Positions 22,863 through 34,917 are shown, counted from the stretch's first letter. The stretch: DNA of 64,000 nt from Myotis daubentonii (GCF_963259705.1 NC_081842.1:182160349-182224348); one strand, 5' to 3'. The notes: generated by a model not told the origin, from the sequence alone. Numbers and translations: made by a program.

Positions 22863-22905
22863 CACACACACACACGCACACACACACACACACGCACACA
22901 CACAC
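22863..22905. repeat. Interrupted (CA)n microsatellite
   Basis: CA tract with two CG interruptions, directly abutting the 3' end of the MIR. Confidence 0.95.
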
Positions 22906-22959
22906 GGCCTTGTGAGCCGCTGCCTTGCTTGATAGGACCCAGGTCTGGCTTTGGGGAGA

Positions 22960-23080
22960 TAGATGCTCGTTCCCTAGTGGTATGACTCACAAGTTGAGCA
23001 AGTTGCGGAGTCTCCCCACTCCCACCATAGTTTATCTGTAAGATGAGAATGACCATGTCCGCGGACCGAGATGAGGCTCT
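22960..23080 (-). repeat. Probable MIR fragment
   Basis: Decayed antisense MIR: 'gactcacaagttgagcaagttgcgg' and 'tagtttatctgtaagatgagaatgacc'. Confidence 0.4.
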
Positions 23081-23224
23081 TGGATGAGTCTGCTCTTCGG
23101 GGTCTGTTCAGACAGTGCTTGGTGGGTGGGGAGCTGTCATCCCCAGCAGCTTTCCCAGGCTTGCAGGGTAGAAGGTATTCAATCCTAAGGCAGGCTTCCC
23201 GCCCCGCCCCAGCTGTCCTTGTTT

Positions 23225-23480
23225 GAGAGGCCAGGAGCTGTGGGACTTGGGCAGGATTAGATAAAACATGGGCAGAGTGCCCAGCATAGCACTGGCACGC
23301 GCATAGCCCCTGTAAACAGTAGTCATTTTCATTATTGTGTCTTATCTCTTGATATTAGTAATTATTATTGAGGGTTCTCTCATCAGTCCTGTGGGGTGAT
23401 TGCAGTCCCACTTTATAGAAGAGGAAGCACTTGGCGAGTGGAAAATGCATCCAAAGTCACAATAATTGGCAGACAAACAC
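23225..23480. repeat. MIR-derived fragments
   Basis: 23250-23335 resembles an antisense MIR 5' end (gcccagcatagcactggc). 23385-23480 resembles a sense MIR core (ccactttatagaagaggaagc, aaagtcacaataattggcag). Confidence 0.4.
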
Positions 23481-24584
23481 TGAGTTGGGTGTGTCACCCT
23501 CTTGTCCCTGTGCTCCTGTGTGACATCACAGGAGGCTCCAGCAGGCTCTCCCGTGTGTCCTAAAGCAAGGCTTAAAATTACCAAGGCTTCCTCAGAGACG
23601 GCCTTCTGAAGCGTGCTCATGGACATGTATTCACATGGGCTCTTTCTCCCGCTGAAACACTGGAGCTCACGACTGCGTCTCTACCACCCTAGCAAGGCAT
23701 TTATCCTCGGTGCCGAGATGTGCACACACACATCCTAAACCTAACTCAGTCTTAAAAGAACACACAGCTTCTATCCAGAGATACAGTGTTTGCCTGCTGG
23801 GTTATAAAAATGATGCAGGGCAAGAAGTGTCCATAGCTTTGGGCTTCTCTGCAGACCCTTTTCCGCAGCCCTTTGGTGCACCCGCCTTGGGTGGCGGTCT
23901 TGCAGTGATACCGTAGTTCCCTTCCCACCCCACCAACACTGGGAAAAGGTGGTTGGTTCTGTCGATTGCACACTGGGCCCTGTGGCTTTGAACCGATTTC
24001 CAGGCCGTGTGTGCTCGTGGCACTGTGCCACGCAACATTGGGAAAAACCAGCGAAGACACAGGGATCCCAGCATCCCTTTGTCTCGTGGGATGGGGACAG
24101 AGAACCAGGCCCTGAGCCGGTCCCCAGTTTAGAATTGAGCCTCACCTCGCTCAGTGGTGCCACTATGAGCAGCCACCATGTTTGTGCTAATTCTTTGTGG
24201 ATTTAGAAACCTCTTCAGGATCGTGTAGTGCCTCAGGGCCACTCTTGTGGAGAGGAGCTGTAATCCCTTAAATGTAATAATCCCTGCACTGGACACTTTA
24301 TAGAGCTGTCTCCTGTACATGAGATCGTTGGCTCCCTCCAGCAGTCCTGGGGGAACAGCGGGCTCTTAGTCTGTGTTGTTGATGCAAAGGCAGGCCGGTG
24401 GCTTTTGTGACTTTCCAAAGTATGTGACGTCCAGTATGTGAGGAAGCTAAGATAAATCCAATCTGAAGGCTACTTGTGGTGTACGACACAGATGGCAAAT
24501 GCGTGGCACACGTGCGGACATTCCTGCTTGCTCATGTCAGACGTTGAGCGTTGGTCACAGTAACTCCTTTCCTTCCGACCCAAG
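23481..24584. other. Unique DNA, no gene seen
   Basis: Unique sequence with several short overlapping minus-strand frames. No known domain or repeat. Confidence 0.4.
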
Positions 24585-24586
24585 TA

Positions 24587-24867
24587 CAGTGGGGCCTTGA
24601 CTTACGAGTGTCCCGACTAACGAGTTTTTCGAGATACGAGCCGTCTCTCGGCAGATTTTTTGCTTTGAGTTGCGAGCTAAAATTCGGGTTACGAGCCAGT
24701 TTCAGGTACCCCACCGCTAGTTGGTGCAGCGAACGCCACAGTGAACGCCACAACATCAGCCCAGCATCACGTGTCTCACTCGTTCACTTTTTGATTTGAC
24801 ATAGTAGTAATTTGAGTTACGAGCTCCGTCACGGAATGAATTAAACTCGTAACTCGAGGCCCCACTG
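24587..24867. mobile_element. Non-autonomous Tc1/mariner-type transposon
   Basis: A 281-bp element with inverted ends of about 23 bp and two mismatches, CAGTGGGGCCTTGACTTACG left and, read inward, CAGTGGGGCCTCGAGTTACG right. It is flanked on both sides by TA (24585-24586 and 24868-24869), the TSD typical of Tc1/mariner and pogo elements. The interior is repetitive in 'acgag' words and has no transposase. Family name not assigned. Confidence 0.88.
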
Positions 24868-24869
24868 TA

Positions 24870-26507
24870 CCGTATTCTAGTCAGCTATTGTCAACTGAGT
24901 AGCCTCAGCACGCAAGATGAATTCCTTGTCGTCAGTGTCACACTCCCGGCTGGAAATTGGACAGCGATGTGTGAGTTTGCTGGTGGTTTGGATTTCCAGA
25001 TACAGACCGTACCTGAATTCCAGTTGGAAGCCCCATGCCTGTCTGACAGAGCCAGCCACCAGCTTTCAGGAAGGGCCTGGAGAATCTCAGCAAAGTGTGT
25101 GGTGTTTGGCTGCGGAAGGGCTGTTGAATTGGAGTGCCCAATGCCAATCCAGCCGGGCGTGGAAGGTGGGACAAGCTCATTGCCAAAAAGCGAGCGGACC
25201 CTCCCAGTTGGAAGAATCGTAGAGAAGGAAGGACGAACGCCTTTCTCTTTTAGGCAGTCGCACTGAGTTCCACTCCAAGTTTTGATTTCTCCTGGGATAT
25301 CCCAGGATGATCTTTGGTACCACACCAGGACCCTCAGAAGACTTGGGGATTCTGAGTGGTGGAGGTGTGTGTGTGTGCCTGGTATGTTGAGGGGTACCAT
25401 ACTTGGGAATCCCTCTTGGCCAAAAGGGCAGATCGAGTTCTCAGACTGGTTGGCGAGTCTGAATATTTAATCCTGTTCTGGGCATCTTCATATACTAGGG
25501 TTGAGCTGGAGGCTGAGTCTGAAGCTCTCATTCAAGTTGAACCTTGACTTCTGCCTGTGCCCTTGTGTGGCCAGACATGAGCATAGGTAACTGGCACTTC
25601 ACCTCAGCCTTTCCTCCATGCTGAGCCACAGAAACTGTCTGCCAGGGTCGCCTAACCAGTGGCTCTCCTGTTTTGAGCATGTAACTCTTCAAATATCAGC
25701 TGCTTTCTTGCTGTCAGTCTCCACGTGGATATTCTTGACCTTGGTTTTCAAGATGCCTTTTTATCTGTCCACGTTCTTGCACAGTCCCTTTCATCTCCCC
25801 CAGCAGTGCTCACCCCCTCTCCCGCTGCCTGGTTCACCCCCAACCCTAAACCCACGGAGCCTCTTCTGGAGTGAGTTCAGCTCAAACCCTTGCCTTTTCC
25901 AGGAAGCCTGGCTATGCCTCTCCACTGGGAGGATTTCTTCCTGCATGAAATACAGATTTAAAGAAAGTCAACAATAGTGGTTAGACGGGACCTTATGGGA
26001 CACGAGCTTTGGTGGTTTTTAACTTACTTTTTTCTTCTTCTTCTTCTTCTTAGCAGGAAAGCCTTTTCTTTAAATGAAGTCTTATGTGGAAGCCCAAATA
26101 ATAAAACGAAAAAACCAGAGCTGTCTACTAGTTCAAGGGGAGTGGGGTACTGAGGCTCCTGCTGCTGAGTTTCCCACCTTTATGCGTGGCCCGCAGGGTT
26201 TCGCCCTCTAATTTAACCAGGCCCAGGAATCGGAGAGGACTTGGCGGGAGATTCCCCAGTAGATGAGAGGCACTGGATTGCCCAGGCCTCCCGGCCACCC
26301 TGGGGTGCTTTCTAGACCGTCAGCATTCCCAGTTCTTCAGTGAGATGTTCCGACGTGTTTCAGTAAAAGGCTGCAGCGGATGCTTGCGGGAAATGCAGGA
26401 CGGGGCAGTTTCAGGGAGGGCTTCTCGAGAGTTTTTTGTGCATTAGGATGCATTGCAGATCTCAGAAGTGGGGCAGGGTAAGGCATGGGATGGGTAAACA
26501 GTACAAC
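24870..26507. other. Unique DNA, no gene seen
   Basis: Unique sequence. A (TTC)n tract lies at 26031-26051. A 169-codon minus-strand frame (24891-25400) overlaps competing plus-strand frames and shows no known domain. Confidence 0.4.
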
Positions 26508-26578
26508 ATACACTGGTTCTCACACTTACTGTGACCACAGGACTTCATCCGGTTAAGGAACCCTAAAGCCGTTTGAGA
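26508..26578. repeat. Possible tiny hAT-Charlie fossil
   Basis: About 70 bp bounded by cactggttctcacac and the near inverted complement gtttgagaaacactac, in the manner of MER20/MER5-type elements. Short and uncertain. Confidence 0.35.
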
Positions 26579-26839
26579 AACACTACAGGCAGGGAGATGA
26601 CTGGGTTGTGAGCCGGTGCTCGATCTTTTTCAAGATGTGGGCAGCTGTGGGTCCAGTGGGCAGTCTGAGAACAAGTCCCTTTTCCTGGGCAGTAGCCTCG
26701 CATCTCCATCCTCTAGAGCTGCCTTTCTTCATTGAGCACCTGTTCTGTTTGGTGTTGGGTGAAGGGCTCCCATAAACCTCTGCCCCACATGCCATTAGGT
26801 ATCAGTGATCACCAAGGATTCTGCTTCTTGGATGTGACA

Positions 26840-27010
26840 TAACGTCCCAGTCCTTCGCTGTGGGACACTGAGATGGTTTCCAGTTTTCTCATTGTAAACA
26901 ACACTGTTGTCATGAACACCCTGGTGGCTAAATGTCTGTGCACTTAGATGTGCTAGTATTCTTCCGTGTGGAATGCTTGGGGCACATGGCACACACAGCA
27001 CGCTTTAAAA
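26840..27010. repeat. Probable ancient L1 3' fragment
   Basis: 'gagatggtttccagttttctcattgtaaacaacactgttgtcatgaac' follows the word order of old L1 3' regions. Subfamily not assignable. Confidence 0.4.
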
Positions 27011-27700
27011 ACAAAAGTCCATCCGCACTGTCAGCACACCGCTCTCACAGAAGATCTGAGCTTTGCTCCCTGGCAAAGGTACTGATGATGCGCAGCGTCG
27101 GAAGGCGGCAGCTGCAGAGGCCGCCAGTGCCTGGGAAGTCAGAGCAGGGCCTCATGGCATTGGCTGTGCTGCCTCCTCGGCCCACCTGGCCCCGGAGGGC
27201 TGGGACTCAGCCCCTCGTTCTGGGACTCTCACCCTTCAGTGCTCGGTTCCAGTGGCGGCCCCGTGGGGACTTTGCACATACTAATTGATTTAGATTTGGA
27301 TGCTTCTCTCTGTAAGATCGCGGTAGTGGAGTCCCATTTATCTGAATGCTTTTTACGTCCCTGAAACCTTGCGTGAGAGGCACAGATTGGACTACAGAGA
27401 CAATGGGGCATCAGGGACCTCGTTCGCTAGAAGGTTTCTGTCGCCGCTTTTATTGCCTGGATCTTGTCTGACTCCTAAACGGGTTGGTGTCTCAGAAGGG
27501 GGGTCTCAGGGGCGGGGGTTTATGGGCTGGAGTGGTTGATGACATTCTTTTTTTTAACCCCCTTTCTTTTTGCCCAAGTAGATCATTTTGGAGAAGGACT
27601 GACTCATGGATATAGATTAGGATTAACCCTTCGAAACCAGGGCGAGGCAGCCTGTGTGCAGAGCCTGTGAGAATTTCGCACGCGCTTCAAGTCAGCCTCA
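27011..27700. other. Unique DNA, no gene seen
   Basis: Unique sequence. A mildly CpG-enriched patch (27080-27130: gcgcagcgtcggaaggcgg) has no other promoter signs. Confidence 0.4.
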
Positions 27701-27704
27701 TGAA

Positions 27705-27805
27705 ATAAATAAGATCACATTCCCTTCCCGCACAAGGAATTCAGGGTTCTGAGAGGTTTAGTGACTTTGGCAGTGTCACTCGCTGTCTGACTCCACAGCT
27801 GGTTC
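27705..27805 (+). repeat. Probable MIR fragment
   Basis: 'ttctgagaggtttagtgactttgg' and 'tctgactccacagctggttct' echo the MIR 3' half. Confidence 0.35.
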
Positions 27806-27934
27806 TTACCATATTTTTTTTGTCCAGAAAGATTGAATACCTCTAAACTTGCATTAGAATGAAATCTGAACGGTTTCAAGGTCTTTTGTAGAAGGTGAGT
27901 TTAACAAGATCTTGTTATTTTTAATTGTATAAGT

Positions 27935-28135
27935 AATACCTAAATACTTTGTGTGCTAAATATTGCTAAAATATAGAGCTGTATAAAGTATACCCCTCTG
28001 CTCCCCTCCCCCCCCACCTCTCACCCCCGTGTCCTCTTCCTTCTGGTAACCAGATTTGACCAGATGGATGGCATCCTTCTAGTCCTTTTTCTGTGCATTT
28101 ACATGCGTTAATATCTGTCTTGATTGAGTCCTGAA
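27935..28135. repeat. Probable ancient L1 3' fragment
   Basis: AT-rich 'aagtaatacctaaatactttgtg' followed by a C-rich run and 'ggcatccttctagtcctttttctgtgcat' resembles the 3' end of old L1M elements. Confidence 0.4.
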
Positions 28136-28194
28136 AGCTCTTTCAGTTCTGACCGGAAGCCCCATCATTTACCAACTCTGTTTCTTTAATTTCA

Positions 28195-28370
28195 ACAAAC
28201 CTGAGTTAAATAGCATACTAACTCACTCTGTACCTTCGGGCAAGTCACCGTCCTGGAGAGATTAAGGGTCAGATTCCTCACCTGTCTTCTTGGAGTAACG
28301 GTCTGGAGTTTCACAGGGTTGTTGAGAGGATTGTGAGATAACCTTGTAAGGGCCCAATATAGGGCCCAAA
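28195..28370 (-). repeat. MIR SINE, decayed
   Basis: Antisense MIR order: 'gggcaagtcaccgtcc', 'cagattcctcacctgtc', 'cagggttgttgagaggattg'. Confidence 0.5.
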
Positions 28371-28594
28371 TCAAAGTTCTGGAAAGTTACCTGAGATTGC
28401 GCCCCCATATTACAGGATCTGGGAATGGATATAGTCAGTACTCTGTCTGACTGTCATGTGAACAAAAATTATATAAATAGCCATGAATATAAAATAAGCT
28501 GTAAATAAACTATAAACGCCATCAGAGTTGTTAGCTGCAGTGAACCCACAGAGGGAATGAGGGACAGCTTTCTGGAGGAAGTCCCTCCAAGAAG

Positions 28595-29050
28595 GAGCAG
28601 TGGGTGCCTTAGTAATACTACCTTATTTATTTATTTCTTAAAAATATATTTTATTGATTTTTCACAGAGAGGATGGGAGAGGGATAGAGAGTTAGAAACA
28701 TCGATGAGAGAGAAACATCGATCAGCTGCCTCCGGGAATGTGCCCACAACCAAGGTACATGCCCTTAGCCGGAATCGAACCTGGGACCTTTCAGTCCGCA
28801 GGCTGACGCTCTATCCACTGAGCCAAACCGGTTAGGGCAATACTACTTTATTTAGCCCTGTCTTTGTGCCAGGCAGTGTTCTAAGTGCTCTATGTAAACA
28901 AACTCATTTAATCCACACCATTAACCTTAAGGCCAGAACTGGTATAATTAGTTTCCTAGTTGAGGAAACTGAGGCAGAGAAGAGGTTAAGTCGCCTGCCC
29001 AAGGTCACACAGCTAGCAAAATGTCAGAACCAGTATTTGAGCATAGGCAT
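28595..29050 (+). repeat. MIR SINE interrupted by a VES insertion
   Basis: The MIR resumes right after the VES: 'tgtgccaggcagtgttctaagtgct', 'gttgaggaaactgaggcagagaagagg', 'aaggtcacacagctagc'. Its 5' end lies upstream of 28630, so the VES inserted within the MIR. Confidence 0.7.
28630..28838 (-). mobile_element. VES SINE with a small internal deletion
   Basis: Antisense VES with tail (AAAT)n/AATATATTTT, body and complement of the A and B boxes. TSDs are aatactaccttattta (28614-28629) and aatactactttattta (28839-28854), 15/16 identical. About 20 bp of the usual body is missing at about 28733. Confidence 0.93.
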
Positions 29051-29070
29051 TCAATGCTTTTAAAGTTGTT

Positions 29071-29116
29071 TAAAAATATATATATTTTTTTATTAATTTC
29101 ATGGAGAGAGAGAGAG

Positions 29117-29153
<37 letters not shown>

Positions 29154-29303
29154 TGATGAGAGAATCATTGATTGGCTGCCTCCTGCATACCGCCCCCACT
29201 GGGGATCCAGCCCACAACCCGGGCATGTGCCCTGACTGGGAATCTAACTGTGACTTCTTGGTTCCTAGATCAATGTTCAAGCGCAGAGCCACACTGGCTG
29301 GGC
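29071..29303 (-). mobile_element. Older bat tRNA SINE with expanded (GA)n
   Basis: Antisense SINE with 'tttttattaatttcatggag' tail complement and a (GA)n expansion at about 29103-29147 inside the body. The head complement ends 'agagccacactggctgggct'. I found no convincing TSD. Confidence 0.85.
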
Positions 29304-29769
29304 TGCATTAAGTGTATTTAATGCCTGGGTCGCACAGCCCACTGGGTTTCAAGGAGAGGCTGGGTGGGGGAGTGTAGGAACTGGTGTGAGCAAAGTGGGG
29401 TGGATGGGGGTGGGGTGAGGCAGCTGTTGGCAGATCTGGGAAATCGCAGTACGTGCAGGCAATTGGGAGTGGTAGTTCATGACATGCCTGGATAGGGTGA
29501 TTGCAAGCAGATAAGGGGACACCTAGAATCACTCTAGTGGGAGAGCATCTGCCCTCCCTGGCATCCACCCTAGTTAGCGCCAACTCCCGGCCCTCCTGCC
29601 TGCCTCTCACTGGCCACTCAGTAGTTTAGAGAGAGGCAAGCTTTGTGCAGCTCAGTTTCTCAGTGTCTTTCATTGTAGCTTCTCAAATAGTAGCTATTAT
29701 TCGTATTTTGATGATTGCTTTTTTGAAATTAATTTAAATCTAACTCTCCAGACTTGTCTTACCGCTAGC

Positions 29770-29772
<3 letters not shown>

Positions 29773-29814
<42 letters not shown>
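29773..29814. repeat. (CA)21 microsatellite
   Basis: Pure CA tract immediately upstream of the A-rich end of the next SINE. Confidence 0.95.
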
Positions 29815-29816
<2 letters not shown>

Positions 29817-29823
29817 TCTTTTT

Positions 29824-30040
29824 TTAAAATATATTTTATTGATTTTTCACTGAGAGGAAGGGAGAGGGATAGAGTTAGAAACAGCGATGAGAGAGAAACA
29901 CCGATCAACTGCCTCCTGCATACCCCCTACTGGGGATGTGCCCGAAACCAAGGTACATGCCCTTGACTGGAATCGAACCTGGGACCCTTCCGTCCGCAGG
30001 CTGACGCTCTATCCACTGAGCCAAACCGGTTAGGGCTGCA
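29824..30040 (-). mobile_element. VES SINE
   Basis: Antisense VES with the full head, both box complements and the body. A short duplication, ccttctttt, lies at about 29815-29823 and again at about 30043-30051. Confidence 0.92.
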
Positions 30041-30051
30041 TCCCTTCTTTT

Positions 30052-31015
30052 AGGGAATCATGCTGGTGACATGACAGAGCACGTCCTCACCTCTTGTACC
30101 TGTGGCTGCCAAGGGCCTTTCGACATTGTGTGTGATGCCCTTGCACTATGATTGCTTCACTGCATGGCACAATGGAGCCTCTGTCAACATGCCAGCTAAT
30201 TAATTTTAACTTTGTAATATTACTTCATCTCCATGCACCATTCACGTTGTCCAGTGTTTTCCCCAGTGCGGGTTCGAGGGAAGCTCTGGAAATGGAGGAT
30301 GTGGATACTGACTCTCCCTCCTGCTCCTTCATCTGCATTTCCTCCTCAGCCTGATTTTTCACAGCTGTTTTAGGGGAAGTGCTGGGCATTCCTTTTGGGA
30401 GAGGTCTTAATTATTAGACTGTTAAAATTCAGCACAAACCTCCCTAATGTAGTCTCCTTCACAGCAGAGTTGTGCGAGAACCAGGAAGAGCTGAAATTGC
30501 AGGCAACCGGTGACGAAAGGCTGTTTGGGTTCCGTACTGCCAGGTTCACTGTCTCTGCAGCGAGGAGGCGTGGCCATCTGCCTGGGCAGGGAGCGGAGGC
30601 AGGATTTGTAATTGGCACATGTGCTTTTGGGTATGTGGAAGGGGTATTTCTAAAGGGCTTAAAATAGCCTGTCCTTTTAGACATGAATTTGTTTAGACCA
30701 TCCCAGGTCCTCCTCCTTTCCTCCCCATTTTTCACATTTCTGATGTTACATCTGGGCCACGCATTAATATTTGTTTGTAGGATTTAGTTTTCTGTTTATG
30801 TTTTTCTCTTCTGCTGGTGGTGTGTTGTGATAAGCCTCTCCTTCACTTTGTGGTGTATGGAGTGCTGTTGGGACCTCAGTTTTCCTAGTGGTCTGACCCT
30901 GGCAGGCCACTTCCTCCTCCTGAGGCCTCAGTTTCTCCATTTGTGAAAGTGGAAGTGCTGGCCTAGCTGTCCTCATTCTTTGTAACCCATCTGTTACCAC
31001 ACCCTTTATAATGGA
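30052..31015. other. Unique DNA, no gene seen
   Basis: Unique sequence. A MIR-like antisense core (ggcctcagtttctccatttgtgaa) lies at about 30923-30946. Confidence 0.4.
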
Positions 31016-31240
31016 ATGCGTTTGACTCTGGAGTGGGGTTCAGGAAACTCTTTCTCTAAAGGGCTTTGTGAGTTGTATGGTCTCTGTCGCAACTACTCAG
31101 CTCTGCCATTGGAGCACAAACACAGGCATGGAGAGTACAGAAATGAATGGGTGTGGCTGTGCCAATAAAACTTTATTTACAAAGACAGGTGGTGGGCTGG
31201 ATTTGGCTCTTGGACCTTAGTTTACGAAACCCAGCTCCAG
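31016..31240. repeat. Ancient hAT-Charlie-type DNA transposon fossil
   Basis: The phrases 'tctaaagggctttgtgagttgtatggtctctgtcgcaactactcagctctgcc' and 'gtgccaataaaactttatttacaaagacagg' belong to a eutherian MER/Charlie MITE I recognise but cannot name with certainty. Ends are decayed. Confidence 0.6.
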
Positions 31241-33388
31241 AGTCTTCTCTTTGGATGCTGTCGTGTCTTCTCATGCACCAGGCTAGTCTCAGGGAAGAAG
31301 TTCTTACTTTAAATAGAGACCAACACTTGAGTCCTGAGCCAACCTTGCTGGGAGCCTGGTCTGTCACCCTGTGTTTCCCCTCTGGTGACACCTCTGGGGT
31401 GGTGTCCCTTCCAGAAGTCTCTGGAGAGCAGGTGTGCCTAGCTCTATGCACAGCACCCTGTTCCTGAAGAATTGGAAGATTTGGTAAATCCCAGGTTAAG
31501 TCTGATTAAGGAAACTCCGCCACAAATAATATACCTTTCCCTTCGTATTTTCCCTGTGATACACCTTTCTAGTGGGAGAAAGAAAAATCAAATCCTCTTT
31601 GCTTTTGTCAGCGTAGGGGTTTTATTTGCACATGTAAAAAGACTTGGTGGTATACAGGGTGGTTTCAGGGATAACAGCATTGTGATCCCTCCCCCCCCTC
31701 ACACATAACTTCTTGTTTTTTTAAGAGGTTGTTATTTTGAGGGCCAGAGAAGACTGTTTACTGGGAGGAAAGGAGTGATAAATAAAGGTGACCCCTCTCC
31801 TTTGTAACTGTCTGTCCAGTGTGGCATCAGATGGTTGATTTGGTAGCAAGATTATCTCTCATTTCTTTGAGTTGTGCTAAATAATTTTCCAAGTGAAAAA
31901 TGCTCATCATTCACCTTGTTGCTGAGGGCTGCGCGTGCCCTCCCCCAGTCCTCCTTTGAGCTGGAGAGAAGGGAACACTTGTCCCCACTTCCCAGATTAG
32001 CAAAGCAAGGCAGTTAAGAGGTTTGCAGTTCTGGATTGGAAATCTCATCTGGCTGCGCAAGCAAAGTGTCTTTATCATTTTCCCTTGGAGACGGAGATGT
32101 GACTGAGCAGTTTCTGGGTGTTTGCTGGGCCGGAGTGGGCTTCCTGCGGCCTGGTGCCTCCCGCCTCAGGAATACCCTGCAGAGCGGTGCCTCCGACCCT
32201 GGTGGCTGGAGGATTATGTTACCCGTGCTGTCCAAGACTCTCCATTTAAATATGTAACCCACATAAAACAACAGTGTGCTACACAGACCTGCTTCAAGAC
32301 AATTTGCTAGTCTAGCCAACTACCCCCAGCCAATCAGATTACTACTCCTCCCGAGCAGCGAGGCATTGGTGTTATCTGGGGGAGAGAATGGGGGGGGTGG
32401 GTGGAATCCACTAAAAGCAGAACTAACCTCCAGGGCAGCCTAGCCTGTGGCATAGGTGCTCTGACAAATGTTTGGACAGCTTAAGAGGATAAACCTAGAA
32501 CTTAAATAAATAAAACCAACTACCTGGTCTGAAAAAACTTAGATTTGGGAGCCTGCTATTCCCTGAATCTCTCTCTGGGCCAGGAGCTTAATGAGGTGGG
32601 AAATATACCATAAGGTGTACCTTCCTGGTGGAATAGCCTCTTCCCTGGATGGCAAAAGGCTGTGCCTGTGTAGGGGCCACCTAGAGGAGCTGGGGTGAGG
32701 AGGGGTCACTGTTTGTGGTCCTGATGGGGACCTGGGCATAGATGCCCTTTCCCCACTTGTTAGGGAAGTCAGTCTTTTCACAAAGCAGCACCTGGTGACA
32801 CCCCCCCCCCCCCCACCCGGCTCTTTGCCAGGCCTTTTTTGAAATGCTGTGCAGGGTGGAGAGTCTGCTCTGAAGACGAGCACCACGTGGTGGGCATGAG
32901 GAAGCTCTTAGCTGAGTGCCTACTTGGTGCCCGGGTCTGCCCAGGGTTACAGTTCTGGCAGGAACCACCCAGCGCACTCTGGGGACCTCCTCATAGTCCA
33001 GTGAGGAAAGGAAGGGTCTTCTTGCTTGGGTATTTGGGTGGATGTATTTCTTTGTGTTCGCCTCTGCTGTCCTTGACACAGGCGTGAGGAGCTGGACGCA
33101 GATCATTAAATAAGATGCAAGCCTGGGAACGAGAAGTTGTGAGTTCTAAATTTTGCCTGAAGCCACCCAAGGAACCTTTGTCAGGCCTTGAACCCTCTTT
33201 TTCTTGAGCTTTTAATTACGCCCCTCCATCTCTCTCCAGGAGACCTTCTGGTTGTACCCTATTGTAGTGAGGAAGGGAGAACTGAACCTATGAGGTTGGA
33301 ATAGGAATGGCAATGCCTACCAGTCAGAGACTGAAAAGTGAGGCCTTTTACCCTTCTAATGATAACGCACATTGCCCGGCAGTATCAC
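31241..33388. other. Unique DNA, no gene seen
   Basis: Unique sequence. 31840-31920 and 32240-32350 are AT-balanced, and a CCAAT word (agccaatcag) lies at about 32329. A 14-15 nt C run occurs at about 32800-32814. No supported exon. Confidence 0.4.
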
Positions 33389-33405
33389 GGGGGGGGGGGG
33401 GGGGG
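33389..33405. repeat. Poly(G)17 tract
   Basis: Uninterrupted G homopolymer; likely variable and hard to sequence. Confidence 0.9.
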
Positions 33406-33734
33406 TGTCCAGAAAGGTCACTTATCTTGATTTTGGCTGTCGCTTCTGCTGCTTATAGATGCTGTGCTGATACATACCACTGATTACGCCCTGTTTGTTT
33501 TGCCGGCTGTGGGGAGAAGGGAGGCTTCATACCTCCTCTCTTGAGGCCATGCTCTGGCCCAAAGCCGCCCCACCTGGGGAGGGCCTGCTCTATTGGGGGC
33601 AGCATTTCTCTGCTTATCCCACCCGGGCCATCAGGGTGGGGTGGAGTTGCAGCTTTGGAAGGACTCCTGTCCTCTTTTTAGAGGCATTCAGTTGTCCCAA
33701 TATTTCCCCTTCTCTGCTTTAAACCTCGGTTCAG

Positions 33735-33959
33735 CCGAAACCGGTTTGGCTCAGTGGATAGAGCGTCGGCCTGCGGACTGAAAGGTCCCAGGTTCGATTC
33801 CGGTCAAGGGCATGTACCTGGGTTGCGGGCACATCCCCGGTGGGGGATGTGCAGGAGGCGGCTGGTCGATGTTTCTCTCTCATCGATGTTTCTGACTCTC
33901 TATCTCTCTCCCTTCCTCTCTGTAAAAAATCAATAAAATATATTTAAAAAAAAAAAAAA
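33735..33959 (+). mobile_element. VES SINE, youngest-looking copy
   Basis: Full-length VES with intact A box (33747-33757), intact B box (33791-33801), aatcaataaaatatattt and a long A tail. TSD aaacctcggttcag is perfect over 14 bp (33721-33734 and 33960-33973). The intact boxes, perfect TSD and uninterrupted tail suggest a recent insertion. Confidence 0.96.
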
Positions 33960-34189
33960 AAACCTCGGTTCAGTCTCCTGAGAAAGGGGCAAAAAGCTCA
34001 ATTTCAACCAAGTTGCAGATTGTGAATCTTTGTATATTATGATTTTGTCTTGATTATCCTTTGTCTCGAATTGTCATCAGCCATTGAGGGTAGAAATAAT
34101 TGTAAGTTTAGTGGTGGAAGGACATGCGTTGCTCTGTGAGTGAGGGTGTGTGGAGCCTTGCTCTAACCCTAACCTACCGCTGACCTGTA

Positions 34190-34392
34190 GTGTGCTTGTA
34201 AATGCATTATCATGTAATCCAGGCAGCAACCCGGGGAGAGAGCTAGGCATGGTGCCCCTTTTTGCAGATGAGGAAATTGAGGCTCAGGAGGTTCAGATAT
34301 CTTCAAGGTCCTGTGTCCTAAGTTGAGCTGAGACTTAAACATTTGTGCTCTGAAGCCTGTGTACTTTTTCTGTGGTACCACACTGCCTCCTA
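34190..34392 (+). repeat. MIR SINE
   Basis: 'tttgcagatgaggaaattgaggctcagg' core, 'gagacttaaacatttgtgctctgaagcc' and 'cacactgcctcct' 3' end. Confidence 0.7.
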
Positions 34393-34604
34393 GCTTCCTT
34401 GTGGAAACACCTGGGGGGACCCGGGCTGATTTTCTCTGATCAAAGCCATTCCTAGGCCTGCTTACCTGGATCACAGACTCTCCAAACACATTAGAACTGG
34501 CTGGGACCCCTGAGCCTCTCCAGCACTGTCATTTTACAGCGAGAAAAGATGGCCTGGAAAGAGAAGTGACTTAACATGATTGTACAGTGAATGTGTTTAC
34601 TGAT

Positions 34605-34725
34605 TCTTTAGGTATTTGTTGAGTGCATGCTGTGTCCCTATATTCTATCACATTCTTGGAGAGAAAGCAGCGAACAAAACAGCCGAAAATTCCTACCCTT
34701 GTGGCACTCAAGCTGAGGGTTTCAT
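34605..34725 (+). repeat. L2 LINE 3' fragment
   Basis: 'ggtatttgttgagtgcatgctgtgtcc' followed by 'gcagcgaacaaaacagccgaaaattcctacccttgtggc' is the L2 3' end. Confidence 0.7.
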
Positions 34726-34917
34726 ATTCCCATAGCTTTTCTCCCTAAGCGTGTAGGCAGCTCCTTTATCCTGCCATGGACTCAGGAAATGCAAAATAAT
34801 TTTAGTGTAATATTTTGAGCTGGATGCAAGGAGATGGGTGAGTCAGTGGGGGAAAAGAAGTTATGTAACTAATTCCAAAACTAAGAGAAAAGATAGTTGG
34901 TGTGCTCAATTGTTTTA

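Noticed and set aside
27626..27640. piggyBac-like TTAACCCTT end
   Set aside because: No partner terminus or second TTAA flank found nearby.
29773..29814. CRISPR-like or other spaced array from the dense CA repeats
   Set aside because: Simple dinucleotide microsatellite with no spacers, in a mammalian genome.
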